DNA of 64,000 nucleotides from Alkalimarinus coralli. GTDB taxonomy: Bacteria > Pseudomonadota > Gammaproteobacteria > Pseudomonadales > Oleiphilaceae. The notes under the pieces are model-generated. The model made no database searches. It was not told the DNA's origin and saw only the letters and a list, made by a program, of their open reading frames with translations. Of the stretch, positions 28,803 through 38,644 are shown in pieces; within the stretch, counting starts at the first letter, position 1, and every line of letters starts with the position of its first letter. The stretch is taken from positions 112,001-176,000 of the forward strand of contig NZ_CP096016.1 in the NCBI RefSeq assembly GCF_023650515.1, given 5' to 3'. A program made the translations under genes and the position numbers.

Positions 28803-28946
28803 GCTTCGTCAGTGTTTTGTGAGTTACGTTAAGGGGTGGTTATAAAATTATAGGAAAAATTGACGCAATACCTAGTAGCAGCCATAGATTAGTGCCTACA
28901 CTAAATGCAGGGAGCATTATAAGCAGGCTATTGAGGAATCTCGCAG

Positions 28947-30434
28947 ATGGGACAGTGGATTGATAAAAGTGAGTTTAGCCCTAAAGAATATGCCCGGTTT
29001 AATGAACGCCTGGCTGACAATCTTTCAGCCTTCAGAACGCTATTGGATCAGCAGGGCTTTGGCCTGGGTGTCCGCTCTTATGGCGCAGAGCTTGAACTGT
29101 ATATTATTGATCAGTCAGGCCAGCCTCTGCCGCTCAACAGGATACTTCAAGACGAACTGCAAGACCCTCATCTGACGCTAGAGTTGAATCGTTTCAATCT
29201 TGAATATAATTTGCCTCCTGTCTTAAGTAGCGACAAACCTTTTTCGCACCTCAGCCGGGCAATGAGCGCGGCTATCGAAAAGGTCTCAGCGGCAGCAGAG
29301 CCTTATGAAGCGCGTATCTTGCCTATTGGCATTCTGCCGACACTTGAAAAGCGGCATGTTGGCATGGATGCGATCACCGATATTCCCCGTTATCATGTTT
29401 TGGCAAATGCGTTAAGAGACAGGCGTGGCAGTGACTTCCATATCAATATATCAGGGCAGGACGCGCTCGAATTGAGTTGGGAGGATGTTACGCTAGAGGG
29501 GGCAAATACGTCATTTCAATATCATTACCGTGTTAACCCCGATGAATTTGCCTCGGCATTCAATGTTGCGCAGTTAGTCACGCCTCTGGCCTTGGCGCTG
29601 GGTGCCAACTCCCCGATTTTTTTTGGTCAACGGTTGTGGCATGAGACCCGAATTGCCCTGTTCAAGCAATCGGTTGACTGTCGTATGGACGACCCGCTGT
29701 CACAGCGTTTGCCCTCGAGAGTGTTTTTTGGGCATGGCTGGATACGAAAAGACATTTACGAACTGTTTGCAGAAAATGTTTACTTGTTTGAGCCATTGAT
29801 GCCTATTTGCAGTTCAGAAAACAATCATCAACAGGTGTTGCAAGGCGGAACACCAACGTTGGATGAACTGAGGCTCCATCAGGGGAGTGTCTGGAGTTGG
29901 AACAGGCCGATCTATGACCCTGCGGGTGACGGTCATTTAAGAATTGAAATGAGATCGCTCCCCGCTGGGCCAAGTGTAGAGAATATGATTGCCAATGCCG
30001 CATTAATGACCGGGTTAATCGAAGGCCTCAAACCCCATATAGATAAAATCCTGCCGGGCCTTCCGTTTCGCTACGCAGAACATAATTTTTATCGTGCGGC
30101 AAAGCACGGGCTGGAGGCCAGGCTATTTTGGCCAGAACCATCAGAGGGAACCCTCAAAGAACTGCCGGTTGTTGATATTCTCCAGTCAATGTTGGTGCTG
30201 GCGGAAGAAGGCTTGCACAGTATTAGCGTAGCAGAGAGCGATATAAATCATTACCTCGGGGTTATCAGAGATGGCCTGGAGGCAAGAGTGAATGGGGCCA
30301 AATGGCAACTCAACATGTTTGAAAAACTGTCACAACAGTGTGATAAAAAACAAGCGTTGATTGAGTTGGTAGACCGCTACTACCATAACAGCCGAAACAA
30401 CCAGCCTGTTCATGAATGGAGTGAGACTATATAG
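28947..30434 (+). CDS. Glutamate-cysteine ligase-like (GCS2 family) protein
   Basis: 495 residues. GCS2/carboxylate-amine ligase family: GVRSYGAELELYIID near the N-terminus matches the EEE-type ligand motif, then GSDFHINISGQD, NSPIFFGQRLWHETRIALFKQ and HLRIEMRSLPAGPSVENM. Family members join glutamate to cysteine or act on other amines. I cannot tell the substrate. It is longer than the YbdK group (about 370). Divergent from the AraC gene with 144 bases between. Confidence 0.75.
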   Translation: MGQWIDKSEFSPKEYARFNERLADNLSAFRTLLDQQGFGLGVRSYGAELELYIIDQSGQPLPLNRILQDELQDPHLTLELNRFNLEYNLPPVLSSDKPFSHLSRAMSAAIEKVSAAAEPYEARILPIGILPTLEKRHVGMDAITDIPRYHVLANALRDRRGSDFHINISGQDALELSWEDVTLEGANTSFQYHYRVNPDEFASAFNVAQLVTPLALALGANSPIFFGQRLWHETRIALFKQSVDCRMDDPLSQRLPSRVFFGHGWIRKDIYELFAENVYLFEPLMPICSSENNHQQVLQGGTPTLDELRLHQGSVWSWNRPIYDPAGDGHLRIEMRSLPAGPSVENMIANAALMTGLIEGLKPHIDKILPGLPFRYAEHNFYRAAKHGLEARLFWPEPSEGTLKELPVVDILQSMLVLAEEGLHSISVAESDINHYLGVIRDGLEARVNGAKWQLNMFEKLSQQCDKKQALIELVDRYYHNSRNNQPVHEWSETI

Positions 30435-30489
30435 GATCATAGGCGAATGGCTGCCTTGCTGTTATCTTCTAGTTTTCTGCTGAACATAG

Positions 30490-30570
30490 AATCGGGCGCA
30501 GGGCGCCCTCTTACAAAGACCTTGGCAAAATGAGTGGTTATAAAGAATAATCGGGCGCCCCGCGCCCGAT
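30490..30570 (+). repeat. Two GC-rich stem-loops in direct repeat
   Basis: AATCGGGCGC occurs at 30490 and 30549. The first forms GGGCGC/GCGCCC (30494-30508, 3-base loop). The second forms an 8-base stem ATCGGGCG/CGCCCGAT (30550-30570, 5-base loop). Each is followed by AAAATGAG. They lie between the GCS2-like gene and the aspartoacylase-like gene. They may act as terminators or mRNA-stabilising hairpins; neither has a T run. Confidence 0.55.
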
Positions 30571-30619
30571 AAAATGAGTTTTATTCAGAGACAATGTAAT
30601 AGGGGTGAAGTAACGTCAT

Positions 30620-31633
30620 ATGTTAAAGATTATCCATAACCCTGATAAATCACTTTTTGGCTCTTCTGTAGAGTCATTTTTACACCGGCTATCAGGGCCA
30701 GCAGCGATCTTTGTTGAAGGCAAGGATCGCTCCAGAACGCGCGCGGTATGCACACTATTACATGGCAATGAACCTTCCGGGATTTATGCCATTCATCAGT
30801 ATCTTTTAGCGGGCACTACGCCTGCGGTGAATGCCTTGTTTATTATTGGCTCAGTTAAGGCTGCGCTGGCCGAGCCCGTATTTAGCCACCGTACATTACC
30901 AGATATGCGAGACCTTAATCGCTGTTTTAAGCCGCCTTTTGAAGACCAGCAAGGTGAAGTGGCTGGGGCCATATTACAGCTTATTCACTCGGTTAAGCCC
31001 GAGGCGTTAATTGATCTTCACAATACATCAGGCTCAGGCCCTGCGTTTGGGGTGTCAATTAATGATGATGCTGACCACCTGGCGCTGACCTCCCTCTTTA
31101 CTAATGACCTGATTGTCACAGACTTAAGGCTGGGGGCGATTATGGAGATCAGCGAGGCGGATGTGCCTACCGTGACCATTGAGTGCGGTGGTGCGTCTGA
31201 CGCCTCTGCAAAGTTTGTCGCACAGGAGGGTATCTCACGCTACCTCGCCGCAGAGTCGGTTTATGCTGACCCCGGACTTGATTACCGGGTTAATATTTTC
31301 CGCAACCCTATACGTCTTGAACTGGAAGCTGGTAGCTATGCGGCGTACGCCAATGTTAAACAGTTAGATGCAGATATCACGTTGCCCGAAAATGCAGAGC
31401 GGCTGAACTATGGTATGGTGCCACATGAAGAACCGTTGGCTTATCTGAGTGATAAAGGGCTCAGCGTGCTGACAGCAAAAGATCATGACGGCAATGAACG
31501 GCTGCATGAGTATTTTGAGTGTAGGGGAGATCAGCTTTTTTCTATAAACCCGATCAAGCTCTTTATGGTGACAACGAATGCGGAAATTGCAGCCAGTGAC
31601 TGTCTGTTTTACTTTATAGGTTGCAATGAATAA
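30620..31633 (+). CDS. Succinylglutamate desuccinylase/aspartoacylase family protein
   Basis: 337 residues, zinc carboxypeptidase-like fold. Zinc ligands are in LLHGNEPSGIYA (H-x-x-E) and IDLHNTSGSGPAFG. The catalytic glutamate region is VPTVTIECGGASD. The substrate is an N-acyl amino acid in the family; it is not in an ast operon, so I do not call it AstE. The 3' end nearly touches the convergent YqaA-type gene. Confidence 0.82.
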   Translation: MLKIIHNPDKSLFGSSVESFLHRLSGPAAIFVEGKDRSRTRAVCTLLHGNEPSGIYAIHQYLLAGTTPAVNALFIIGSVKAALAEPVFSHRTLPDMRDLNRCFKPPFEDQQGEVAGAILQLIHSVKPEALIDLHNTSGSGPAFGVSINDDADHLALTSLFTNDLIVTDLRLGAIMEISEADVPTVTIECGGASDASAKFVAQEGISRYLAAESVYADPGLDYRVNIFRNPIRLELEAGSYAAYANVKQLDADITLPENAERLNYGMVPHEEPLAYLSDKGLSVLTAKDHDGNERLHEYFECRGDQLFSINPIKLFMVTTNAEIAASDCLFYFIGCNE

Positions 31634-31655
31634 ACGTACACAGGAAAAGGGCAAG

Positions 31656-32081
31656 TTAGGTTATGACGCTGTTTGTTAGGGAGATAACAACGCCGTAGCG
31701 AATGCCTTTGCCTATAAATACCAGAGTTATAAACGGCAGCATCCGAACCTTCATGATGCCTGCAACAAATGTAATCGGGTCGCCGACAATAGGTAACCAG
31801 GCAAACAGTAGGCTCCATAAACCATATTTGTTGAAGCTGTTTTGGGCTTTCTCAAGGCTGCCTGCTTTAAACGGGAACCATTTTTTGTGCTGGAAATGGA
31901 GCAAGTAACGCCCCAACGCCCAGTTAAGCAGTGACCCCAGCGTGTTGCCACAGGTGGCGCTAAGCCACAACCAAAGAGGCTCAGCACCATTTGCCAGCAT
32001 AACACTCAGTATGACCTCAGAGTAGAAAGGCAGCAGTGTTGCGGCGATAAATGAGGAGATAAACAGCGACAGGTAGGTCAT
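31656..32081 (-). CDS. YqaA-type DedA-like membrane protein
   Basis: 141 residues with four or five hydrophobic segments. MTYLSLFISSFIAATLLPFYSE and the PIVGDPITFVAGIMKV segment (G-D-P in a membrane loop) match the YqaA/SNARE-associated family. Role unknown, perhaps lipid transport. Convergent with the aspartoacylase-like gene, 22 bases apart. Confidence 0.85.
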   Translation of the reverse strand: MTYLSLFISSFIAATLLPFYSEVILSVMLANGAEPLWLWLSATCGNTLGSLLNWALGRYLLHFQHKKWFPFKAGSLEKAQNSFNKYGLWSLLFAWLPIVGDPITFVAGIMKVRMLPFITLVFIGKGIRYGVVISLTNSVIT

Positions 32082-32127
32082 GGGTTGGAATGAGGATCCT
32101 TAAAGCGAAGATGGTGCGAATAGGGCG

Positions 32128-33777
32128 TTACTTATTTGTGCGTTTTTCCAAATAGTTTTGAAATGCCTCTTTACGGCTATATTCAGGATGGTCTTTCTCC
32201 AGTGGCACACTGGCATTCAGGTATTCCAGTGCTTCATACAGCGCTTTTTCGCTGCGCTCTCCTGATTCAATCAACTTTAGCGTTGCCTGAATAGCGTTTA
32301 GGTTAATAGAGGGATGGTTAGGATATAGCGTCAGTGCGTCTCGGAATGACGACAACGCTTTTTCGTAATCACCAGCATCGTATTGGTGCTTGCCCTCACG
32401 ATTCTTTTCTGTAATTAACACCCGTTGATGGTGGGGGAGCGGGATATCCAGGATAGACTGAACCTGATCGACCAGATTCTTGTTGCCACTATGGTCTTTG
32501 ATAAGCTTTCTCAGCATACCTTCTGCGCTGGGGCGGTCGCCTGCTAACAGCTTTGTTTCAGCGATATCGATAACCAATGAAGGTTCTTGAGTGAGCAAGT
32601 CTTTGTGACGTTCAATCGCCGCATCAACAATGGCGATCGTCTCTTCATTGTCGCCTTGCTTGAACTTGTCGAGCGACCTGTAGAGGGTATCGTTAAGCTT
32701 TAATGATTCTTCGTCTTCGAATTTCTGAAGACCTTCTTTAATGACTTGTCGGCCATCCTGAATTCGTTCGCTGATGATTTTGCTATCTGACTCAGCTTCG
32801 ATTGCTTTTCTCAGCGTGCGTGAAAATGTTTCGTACTGTTTGACTGATTCCTTAAGTGTTCCCTGAGCAAGCTTAAGTACTGAACGGTTGGCTTTGACGG
32901 CGGTTTCAAGTTCGCCAATATCAGTGCTTAACTCACCGAGCCAGCGCTGCCTCTCAATACTCATGGGTGAGAGCGAAATCGCTTTCTCAACCGTTTCCTG
33001 AGCATCTTTTTTGCGCCCTTCACGCAGCAGGCAAGTGGCTAAGCTATCAATCGCTGGAACCGCCAGGCCATTGTTCTGGATGATGGCTTCAAACTCTTCA
33101 ATCGCCTGTGCCGTATTGCCCATTTCGGCGATACAGCGGGCACGCCCAATTTGCGCCCAGGTTAACGGATGCTTTTCCAGCGCTTTATCAAACTGCTCCA
33201 ATGCGCCTTCGTAGCGTTTTAACTCATAAAGTGTGCCGGCCTTCTTGCGTAAAGCCATATTGCTGTATTTGGGTTGCTCTGCCCGTATTCGGTCAGCTTC
33301 GGCAAACGCTTCGGCATATTGCTTGTTATCCAGCGCCTGGTTGAAGGCTTTAAAGGCCGCCTGCTGATTAACCAGGCGAGTAATACGCTGAATAAAGTCG
33401 CCCTGTGTAAATGGCTTGGCGATATAACCGTCCGGCTCGCACTCAATGGTTCCCAGAACGATATCTTTGGTTCGTTCCGCAGATACCACGACAAACAGGG
33501 TGGTATAGCTGAGCCGGTCAATGTGTCTCAAGTCTCGCAACAGTTGCTGACCATTCAGGCCCGCCCCCAGGTTGAAATCACACAATACCAAGTCGTACTT
33601 TTTTCGCGCCAGCAGCATGAAAGCAGACTGGTAGTCATTGGCTGTATCCACCTGTTTAGCACCCAACGACATTAACATATTACGGCCGATAGCGACGGCG
33701 GCCCCCATATCGTCGATGACAATGGCGCGCTTACCATGAAGTAAAGGTTTGGCTTTTGATTGTCCTGTAACCGACAT
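32128..33777 (-). CDS. Response regulator receiver-TPR protein
   Basis: 549 residues. Residues 10-130 are a CheY-like receiver: RAIVIDDMGAA, the phosphoacceptor aspartate in YDLVLCDFNLG, the threonine/serine in LFVVVSAE, and the lysine in GYIAKPF. The rest consists of TPR-type helical repeats (RYEGALEQFDKALEKHPLTW, YEKALSSFRDALTLYPNHPS). There is no DNA-binding or enzymatic output, so it probably acts through protein contacts. No histidine kinase is nearby. Confidence 0.88.
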   Translation of the reverse strand: MSVTGQSKAKPLLHGKRAIVIDDMGAAVAIGRNMLMSLGAKQVDTANDYQSAFMLLARKKYDLVLCDFNLGAGLNGQQLLRDLRHIDRLSYTTLFVVVSAERTKDIVLGTIECEPDGYIAKPFTQGDFIQRITRLVNQQAAFKAFNQALDNKQYAEAFAEADRIRAEQPKYSNMALRKKAGTLYELKRYEGALEQFDKALEKHPLTWAQIGRARCIAEMGNTAQAIEEFEAIIQNNGLAVPAIDSLATCLLREGRKKDAQETVEKAISLSPMSIERQRWLGELSTDIGELETAVKANRSVLKLAQGTLKESVKQYETFSRTLRKAIEAESDSKIISERIQDGRQVIKEGLQKFEDEESLKLNDTLYRSLDKFKQGDNEETIAIVDAAIERHKDLLTQEPSLVIDIAETKLLAGDRPSAEGMLRKLIKDHSGNKNLVDQVQSILDIPLPHHQRVLITEKNREGKHQYDAGDYEKALSSFRDALTLYPNHPSINLNAIQATLKLIESGERSEKALYEALEYLNASVPLEKDHPEYSRKEAFQNYLEKRTNK

Positions 33778-33976
33778 AGGCAGTGTTGTTATTCCTGAAG
33801 GATTTATAAGGCCGAAATTTACCAGATAAACTAATTAAGGTAAAAATAATTGAATCTGCTGGTATGATAAGAAGGTTAAGCCGCAGCTCTTTATATTGTC
33901 GGAGTCAGCGCCTTCCATTAAAAGCATATGTGCTTAATAGAGTGTATACGATAACCAGACTTCATGGGCCGTTATA

Positions 33977-34393
33977 GTGTTAGAAATTACCCCAAATATA
34001 TCGATCCCTGATGACGAGATTGATGTTTCTGCTATCAGGGCGCAAGGTGCCGGAGGTCAGAACGTGAATAAGGTCTCCTCAGCTATTCACCTGCGTTTTA
34101 ATATTAATGACTCATCCCTCCCTGAATTCTATAAGGAACGGTTATTGGCGTTACGAGACCGGCGAATCAGCAAAGAGGGGGTGATTATTATAAAAGCACA
34201 GCAGTATCGCACCCAGGAAAAAAACCGCGAAGATGCGTTGGCGCGTTTACAGGCGCTAGTTCGAAGTGCCGGTATTGTGCAGAAAGCAAGGCGTCCGACC
34301 AAGCCAAGCAAAGGGTCGCAAACACGGAGAATGGACAGTAAAACGCTGCGCGGCAAAATAAAAGCGCTACGGGGCAAACCCTTTGATCACTGA
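33977..34393 (+). CDS. arfB: Alternative ribosome-rescue peptidyl-tRNA hydrolase ArfB
   Basis: 138 residues, GTG start. RF-like GGQ motif in AQGAGGQNVNKVSSAIHLRF (residues about 21-40) and a basic C-terminal tail (RRPTKPSKGSQTRRMDSKTL) that enters the empty mRNA channel. It releases peptides from stalled ribosomes. Its last bases overlap the start of the pseudouridine synthase gene. Confidence 0.94.
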   Translation: MLEITPNISIPDDEIDVSAIRAQGAGGQNVNKVSSAIHLRFNINDSSLPEFYKERLLALRDRRISKEGVIIIKAQQYRTQEKNREDALARLQALVRSAGIVQKARRPTKPSKGSQTRRMDSKTLRGKIKALRGKPFDH

Positions 34394-35102
34394 GCGTCGC
34401 TCCAAGCGCACACGCATTGACCGTTTTATAAGTGCTCATCTTGAGATCAATCGACGTGATGTTAAATTGATGTTGGCGCAAAAGCGCATAGCGATCAATG
34501 GAATTGCCATCAATGATAGCCAGCAGGTTATTGATGAGTTCTCTCATGTAACGTTAGATGGACAAGTGTTGCAGGCCAATAAGCCCAAGTACCTGATGAT
34601 GAACAAACCCGCTGGCGTCGTCAGCGCGACTAAGGATGAGCAGCACCGAACGGTGATTGACCTGCTGGATAAAGCTACAGGCTCAGACCTGCATATTGTC
34701 GGACGGCTTGATCTTAACTCATCAGGTTTGCTTTTGTTGACCAATGACAGCCGATGGTCCAGAAAAATAATGGCGCCCGAGAACAAGGTCGAAAAGCGCT
34801 ATCGGGTGACACTCGAAAAACCATTGTCTGACGCCTATATCTCTGCATTTTATGAAGGGATGTACTTCGCTTACGAAGACATTACCACCAAACCCGCGAA
34901 GCTTGAGATAGTGAGCGACTATGTTGCAGACGTCAGTTTAACTGAGGGACGTTACCATCAAATTAAGCGGATGTTTGGCCGGTTTAGAAACCCGGTTTTA
35001 GCGTTGCATCGACTAAGTATTGGGCCGCTATTGCTAGACCCTCGGCTCGCTGTAGGGGAAAGTCGAGAGCTTCAGAGCGAGGAAGTTAGCCTGGTGGGGT
35101 AG
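34383..35102 (+). CDS. RsuA/RluE-type pseudouridine synthase
   Basis: 239 residues, TTG start overlapping the arfB stop. S4 RNA-binding domain (TRIDRFISAHLEINRRDVKLML), then the catalytic aspartate in IVGRLDLNSSGLLLLTND and the KRYRVTLE and GRYHQIKRMF motifs. A second synthase of the same family is at 36103-36789. Target rRNA site not determinable. Confidence 0.9.
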   Translation: MITERRSKRTRIDRFISAHLEINRRDVKLMLAQKRIAINGIAINDSQQVIDEFSHVTLDGQVLQANKPKYLMMNKPAGVVSATKDEQHRTVIDLLDKATGSDLHIVGRLDLNSSGLLLLTNDSRWSRKIMAPENKVEKRYRVTLEKPLSDAYISAFYEGMYFAYEDITTKPAKLEIVSDYVADVSLTEGRYHQIKRMFGRFRNPVLALHRLSIGPLLLDPRLAVGESRELQSEEVSLVG

Positions 35103-35285
35103 GGTAAAAGTCTTATTGTTACCTTTTAGGGGATTTGATTAGTAGGGGCTTTGACTAGGGATCAATAATTAATGGGGGGTTGTTTCCTGCTCATGATTTG
35201 ATGCTAAAACATGTTAATATGTTGCAAATTTTGAGTGCAGCGTGTCCCTACGCGTTCGTAATAAACTATTTGATGGAGCAGATTA

Positions 35286-36002
35286 ATGGGCAGAGCCTAC
35301 CAAAACCGTAAAGAGTCAATGGCTAAGACCTCTGATGCTAAAGCCAAGGTATATAGTAAATATGGTCGAGAAATCTATGTCTGTGCTAAAGCGGGTGGCG
35401 TAGACCCGGAAGGCAATTTGGCGCTACGTGGTATGATTGAGCGGGCCAAGAAAGATCAGGTGCCCAGCCATGTTATTGAAAAAGCAATCAATAAAGCCAA
35501 AGGGGGTGGTGGCGAAGACTTCTCTCCTGCACGTTACGAGGGCTATGGTCCAGGCAACTGCATGGTCATTATTGACTGTTTGACCGACAACCCAAATAGA
35601 ACATTTGGTGATGTTCGACAGTGCTTTACAAAAACAAAATGCAAAATCGGCACTCAGGGCAGTGTTAGTCACATGTTTGATCATGGGGCTATTTTTGTGT
35701 TCGCCAGTGAGGACGAAGAAACAGCACTTGAAGCCTTGATGGAAGCGGATGTTGATGTCATCGATATTGAAAACGAAGACGGCAAAATCACCGTTATTGC
35801 CCCTCATACCGATTACTTTAAGGCCAAGCAAGCATTAATGGATGCGTTTGAAGGGGTTGATTTTGATGTGGACGAGATTCAATTCCTGCCTCACAACACC
35901 ATGACCATTGAAGGTGATGATGTTGAAATGTTTGAAAAGTTTATGGATATGCTGAACGATGTTGATGACGTTCAAAACGTTTATCACAACGTAGAGCTAT
36001 AA
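35286..36002 (+). CDS. YebC/PmpR family protein, YeeN type
   Basis: 238 residues. The start [20 protein letters not shown] and [17 protein letters not shown] follow YeeN rather than the MAGHSKWANIKHRK of the YebC next to ruv[18 protein letters not shown] and [15 protein letters not shown] are family segments, and the end [11 protein letters not shown] is typical. YebC proteins were described as regulators and more recently as translation factors easing proline stretches; which applies here is unknown. Confidence 0.9.
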   Translation: MGRAYQNRKESMAKTSDAKAKVYSKYGREIYVCAKAGGVDPEGNLALRGMIERAKKDQVPSHVIEKAINKAKGGGGEDFSPARYEGYGPGNCMVIIDCLTDNPNRTFGDVRQCFTKTKCKIGTQGSVSHMFDHGAIFVFASEDEETALEALMEADVDVIDIENEDGKITVIAPHTDYFKAKQALMDAFEGVDFDVDEIQFLPHNTMTIEGDDVEMFEKFMDMLNDVDDVQNVYHNVEL

Positions 36003-36032
36003 AGCACTCACCTGATCGTTTTCCCCATGTTT

Positions 36033-36064
36033 ATTCTCTACTCTGTTCATAAGCCGGGTAGAGA
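36033..36064 (+). terminator. Inverted repeat after the YeeN-type gene
   Basis: TTCTCTAC and GTAGAGAA form an 8-base stem with a 16-base loop, 31 bases after the stop. No T run follows, so terminator function is tentative. Confidence 0.4.
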
Positions 36065-36102
36065 ATGTCCAGATAGAGCGACCGTTTTCGCCCCTCCAAT
36101 AC

Positions 36103-36789
36103 ATGCGTTTAGATAGATTCCTCTGTAAAAGTACCGATTTATTGCGCCCCGAAGCGACTGCACTGATTCATCAAGGTAACGTGCAGGTTAATGGCGGTGT
36201 GGTAATAAACGAGGCTATCCAGGTGCATGAGAACAATAATATAACGCTTAATGGGGTTCGGCTTACGCCAAGGCCGTCGCGTTATATTATGCTTAACAAA
36301 CCGCTTAATACTATTTGTTCAAACGTAGATGAAGGATACCCTTCGGTATTTCGTTACGTTGAGGTTGAGCGGGCGCTCGACCTTCATATTGCGGGTCGAC
36401 TGGATACCGATACCACAGGTCTGGTATTGCTCACCGATGATGGTCGCTGGTCATATAATATTATTACCCCAAAGAAGGCGTGTAAAAAGCAGTACCGGGT
36501 TGGCCTGCGTGACCCTATAAGAGACGATGTGGCGCTAAGGTTTGAGCAGGGGATTCAACTACAAGGCGAAAAGTCCATCACACGACCTGCTAAGCTAGAA
36601 ACGATAAACTCAAAAGAGGTGCTACTGACGATCACCGAAGGAAGATTTCATCAGGTAAAGCGCATGTTTGCAGCGGTGGGAAATCGGGTTGTATCGTTAC
36701 ATCGACAGAAGGTGGGTGAGATTACGCTGGATATTGATGTGGGCCAGTGGCGCTATCTTACCGAAAAAGAAATAATGTATTTTAAATAG
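36103..36789 (+). CDS. RsuA-type 16S rRNA pseudouridine synthase
   Basis: 228 residues. MRLDRFLCKSTDLLRPEATALI is a short S4 domain; the catalytic aspartate lies in IAGRLDTDTTGLVLLTDD; KKQYRVGL and GRFHQVKRMFAAVGNRV follow. The overall form is close to RsuA (pseudouridine 516 of 16S rRNA), but the paralogue at 34383 makes a firm assignment unsafe. Confidence 0.88.
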   Translation: MRLDRFLCKSTDLLRPEATALIHQGNVQVNGGVVINEAIQVHENNNITLNGVRLTPRPSRYIMLNKPLNTICSNVDEGYPSVFRYVEVERALDLHIAGRLDTDTTGLVLLTDDGRWSYNIITPKKACKKQYRVGLRDPIRDDVALRFEQGIQLQGEKSITRPAKLETINSKEVLLTITEGRFHQVKRMFAAVGNRVVSLHRQKVGEITLDIDVGQWRYLTEKEIMYFK

Positions 36790-36835
36790 CAGGCGAAGCG
36801 GGCCTGTATAAGTTTGCTAAAACCGAACAAGGTTT

Positions 36836-38596
36836 ATGTCATGCATCATGAGTTATTCTGACTTAAGTCGGCGTCTGCCTTTTCTGAAATGGGCTAAACG
36901 CTATGACAAAACAACCTTTGTAGCAGATAGTATCGCTGCAATGGTTATCACCATCATGCTGATCCCCCAGTCTTTGGCCTATGCACTGCTGGCCGGTTTG
37001 CCGCCTCAGATGGGCTTATACGCCAGTTTATTGCCGCTGCTTGCCTACGCGCTATTAGGGGCGAGTGGGCCGCTTTCAGTAGGGCCGTTTGCGATCACCT
37101 CGATTATGACAGCTACGGCGTTAGCGGCGACGTTTCCTGAGCCGTTTACCTCTCAGCAGGTTGTGGGGGCCGTTGTGTTGGCATTTATGTCAGGCATGTT
37201 TTTGCTGGTGTTTGGATTTTTCCGACTAGGCTTTCTGACGAACTTTATCAGCTTCCCGGTAGTTACTGGTTTTATTTCGGCATCGGCTATCGTTATCGCG
37301 TCGAGCCAGCTAGGGAATCTGCTAGGTATTGAGGTCGACAATGCAAGCTTTTTTAATGTCATTGCGTCGACGGTTAAGCTGGTTGATCAAACGCATCTTG
37401 CAACCCTGTTGTTAGGCCTTTGTTCGATCACATTCCTGTTTATTATGCCTAAAATAATCAGGGCGTTGGTGTTGAGGTTTTCCTCGTCGGAGTTTGTAGC
37501 TGATAGCCTGAGTAAAACGGCCCCAATACTGGCCATGCTGGGGTCTATACTGGTTGTAGTATTGCTTGATCTTGAACACCAGGGTGTTGCCTTGCTGGGG
37601 CAGATTCCACAAGGTTTACCCGCCATACAACTACCTGACCTCAATCAGATGGAGTGGAGCCAGGCTACCTGGAAAAGCCTTCTCAGCTCGGCACTGCTGA
37701 TCAGCATTATCGGTTTTGTCAGTTCATTGTCCGCTGCTCAGGCTTTTGCGACCAAACAGAGACAGCGCATTAACCCCGACCAAGAGGCGATTAGCCTGGG
37801 AGTTGCCAACTTATCCGCAGGGCTTTCCGGGGCCTTTCCGGTGGCGGCCAGCCTTTCCCGCTCCGCGGTCAGCTTTAATGCAGGGGCCAAAACGCCTGCT
37901 ACAAGTGCATTTACGGCCGTAGGGATGGCGATCAGTTGTCTGTTCTTAACGCCTTATCTCTACTACCTACCCATTGTGACGCTGGCATCGATGATCTTTC
38001 TGGCGGTGCTGTCACTGTTTGACTTTAAAGCCATGCAACGTACCTGGGCGTTTAACCGAAAGGACTTTTCAGCCTTGCTGCTTACGATGCTACTGACTTT
38101 ACTGAATGGTGTGGAGTGGGGGCTTGTCAGTGGGGTATTGCTCTCTATCGCGCTTCATTTGTACCGGTCAAGTCACCCTCATGTGGCGGTTTTAGGGCGA
38201 GTGCCCGAGACAGAACACTTCAGAAACATTGAGAGACATGAAGTTATTACCGACCCTGAAATTATTTCGTTTCGAATTGACGAAAGCCTGTATTTTGCCA
38301 ATGCGCGTTTTCTTGAAGACAGGGTTAATGAGCTGGTTGCCTCTAACCCCAAAGCCAATCACCTGATACTGATGTGCAGCGCGATTAATGATATTGACGC
38401 AAGCGCACTGGAAAGTCTGTTTGAAATCAACCAGTACCTTAAAGATGCGGATATGACCTTCCACCTGTCTGAAGTGAAGGGGCCTGTGTTAGATAGAATC
38501 AAGCGCAGTGACTTTTTGCAGCAATTAACAGGAAACCTCTACCTAAGCCACTACTCTGCCTGGCGAGACCTTACCTCTCAGCCACTATATGACTAG
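36836..38596 (+). CDS. SulP family anion transporter with STAS domain
   Basis: 586 residues. The membrane part (residues 30-430, about 12-14 helices) begins DSIAAMVITIMLIPQSLAYA and contains the LYASLLPLLAYALLGASGPL signature. The C-terminal STAS domain covers about 450-570 (IISFRIDESLYFANARFLED and LILMCSAINDIDASALESL). Substrate may be sulfate or bicarbonate. An ATG at 36848 is an alternative start; the AAGG at 36829 is not ideally spaced for either. Confidence 0.93.
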   Translation: MSCIMSYSDLSRRLPFLKWAKRYDKTTFVADSIAAMVITIMLIPQSLAYALLAGLPPQMGLYASLLPLLAYALLGASGPLSVGPFAITSIMTATALAATFPEPFTSQQVVGAVVLAFMSGMFLLVFGFFRLGFLTNFISFPVVTGFISASAIVIASSQLGNLLGIEVDNASFFNVIASTVKLVDQTHLATLLLGLCSITFLFIMPKIIRALVLRFSSSEFVADSLSKTAPILAMLGSILVVVLLDLEHQGVALLGQIPQGLPAIQLPDLNQMEWSQATWKSLLSSALLISIIGFVSSLSAAQAFATKQRQRINPDQEAISLGVANLSAGLSGAFPVAASLSRSAVSFNAGAKTPATSAFTAVGMAISCLFLTPYLYYLPIVTLASMIFLAVLSLFDFKAMQRTWAFNRKDFSALLLTMLLTLLNGVEWGLVSGVLLSIALHLYRSSHPHVAVLGRVPETEHFRNIERHEVITDPEIISFRIDESLYFANARFLEDRVNELVASNPKANHLILMCSAINDIDASALESLFEINQYLKDADMTFHLSEVKGPVLDRIKRSDFLQQLTGNLYLSHYSAWRDLTSQPLYD

Positions 38597-38644
38597 CAAG
38601 CTCTGACTAGCAAGTTGCCATTTCAACACCTTGGGGCAAACGGG

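Noticed and set aside
30620-31633. astE of arginine succinyltransferase pathway
   Set aside because: No other ast gene is nearby and the family is broad.
35286-36002. The standard YebC next to ruvC
   Set aside because: The N-terminus and neighbours fit the YeeN branch; no ruv genes are present.
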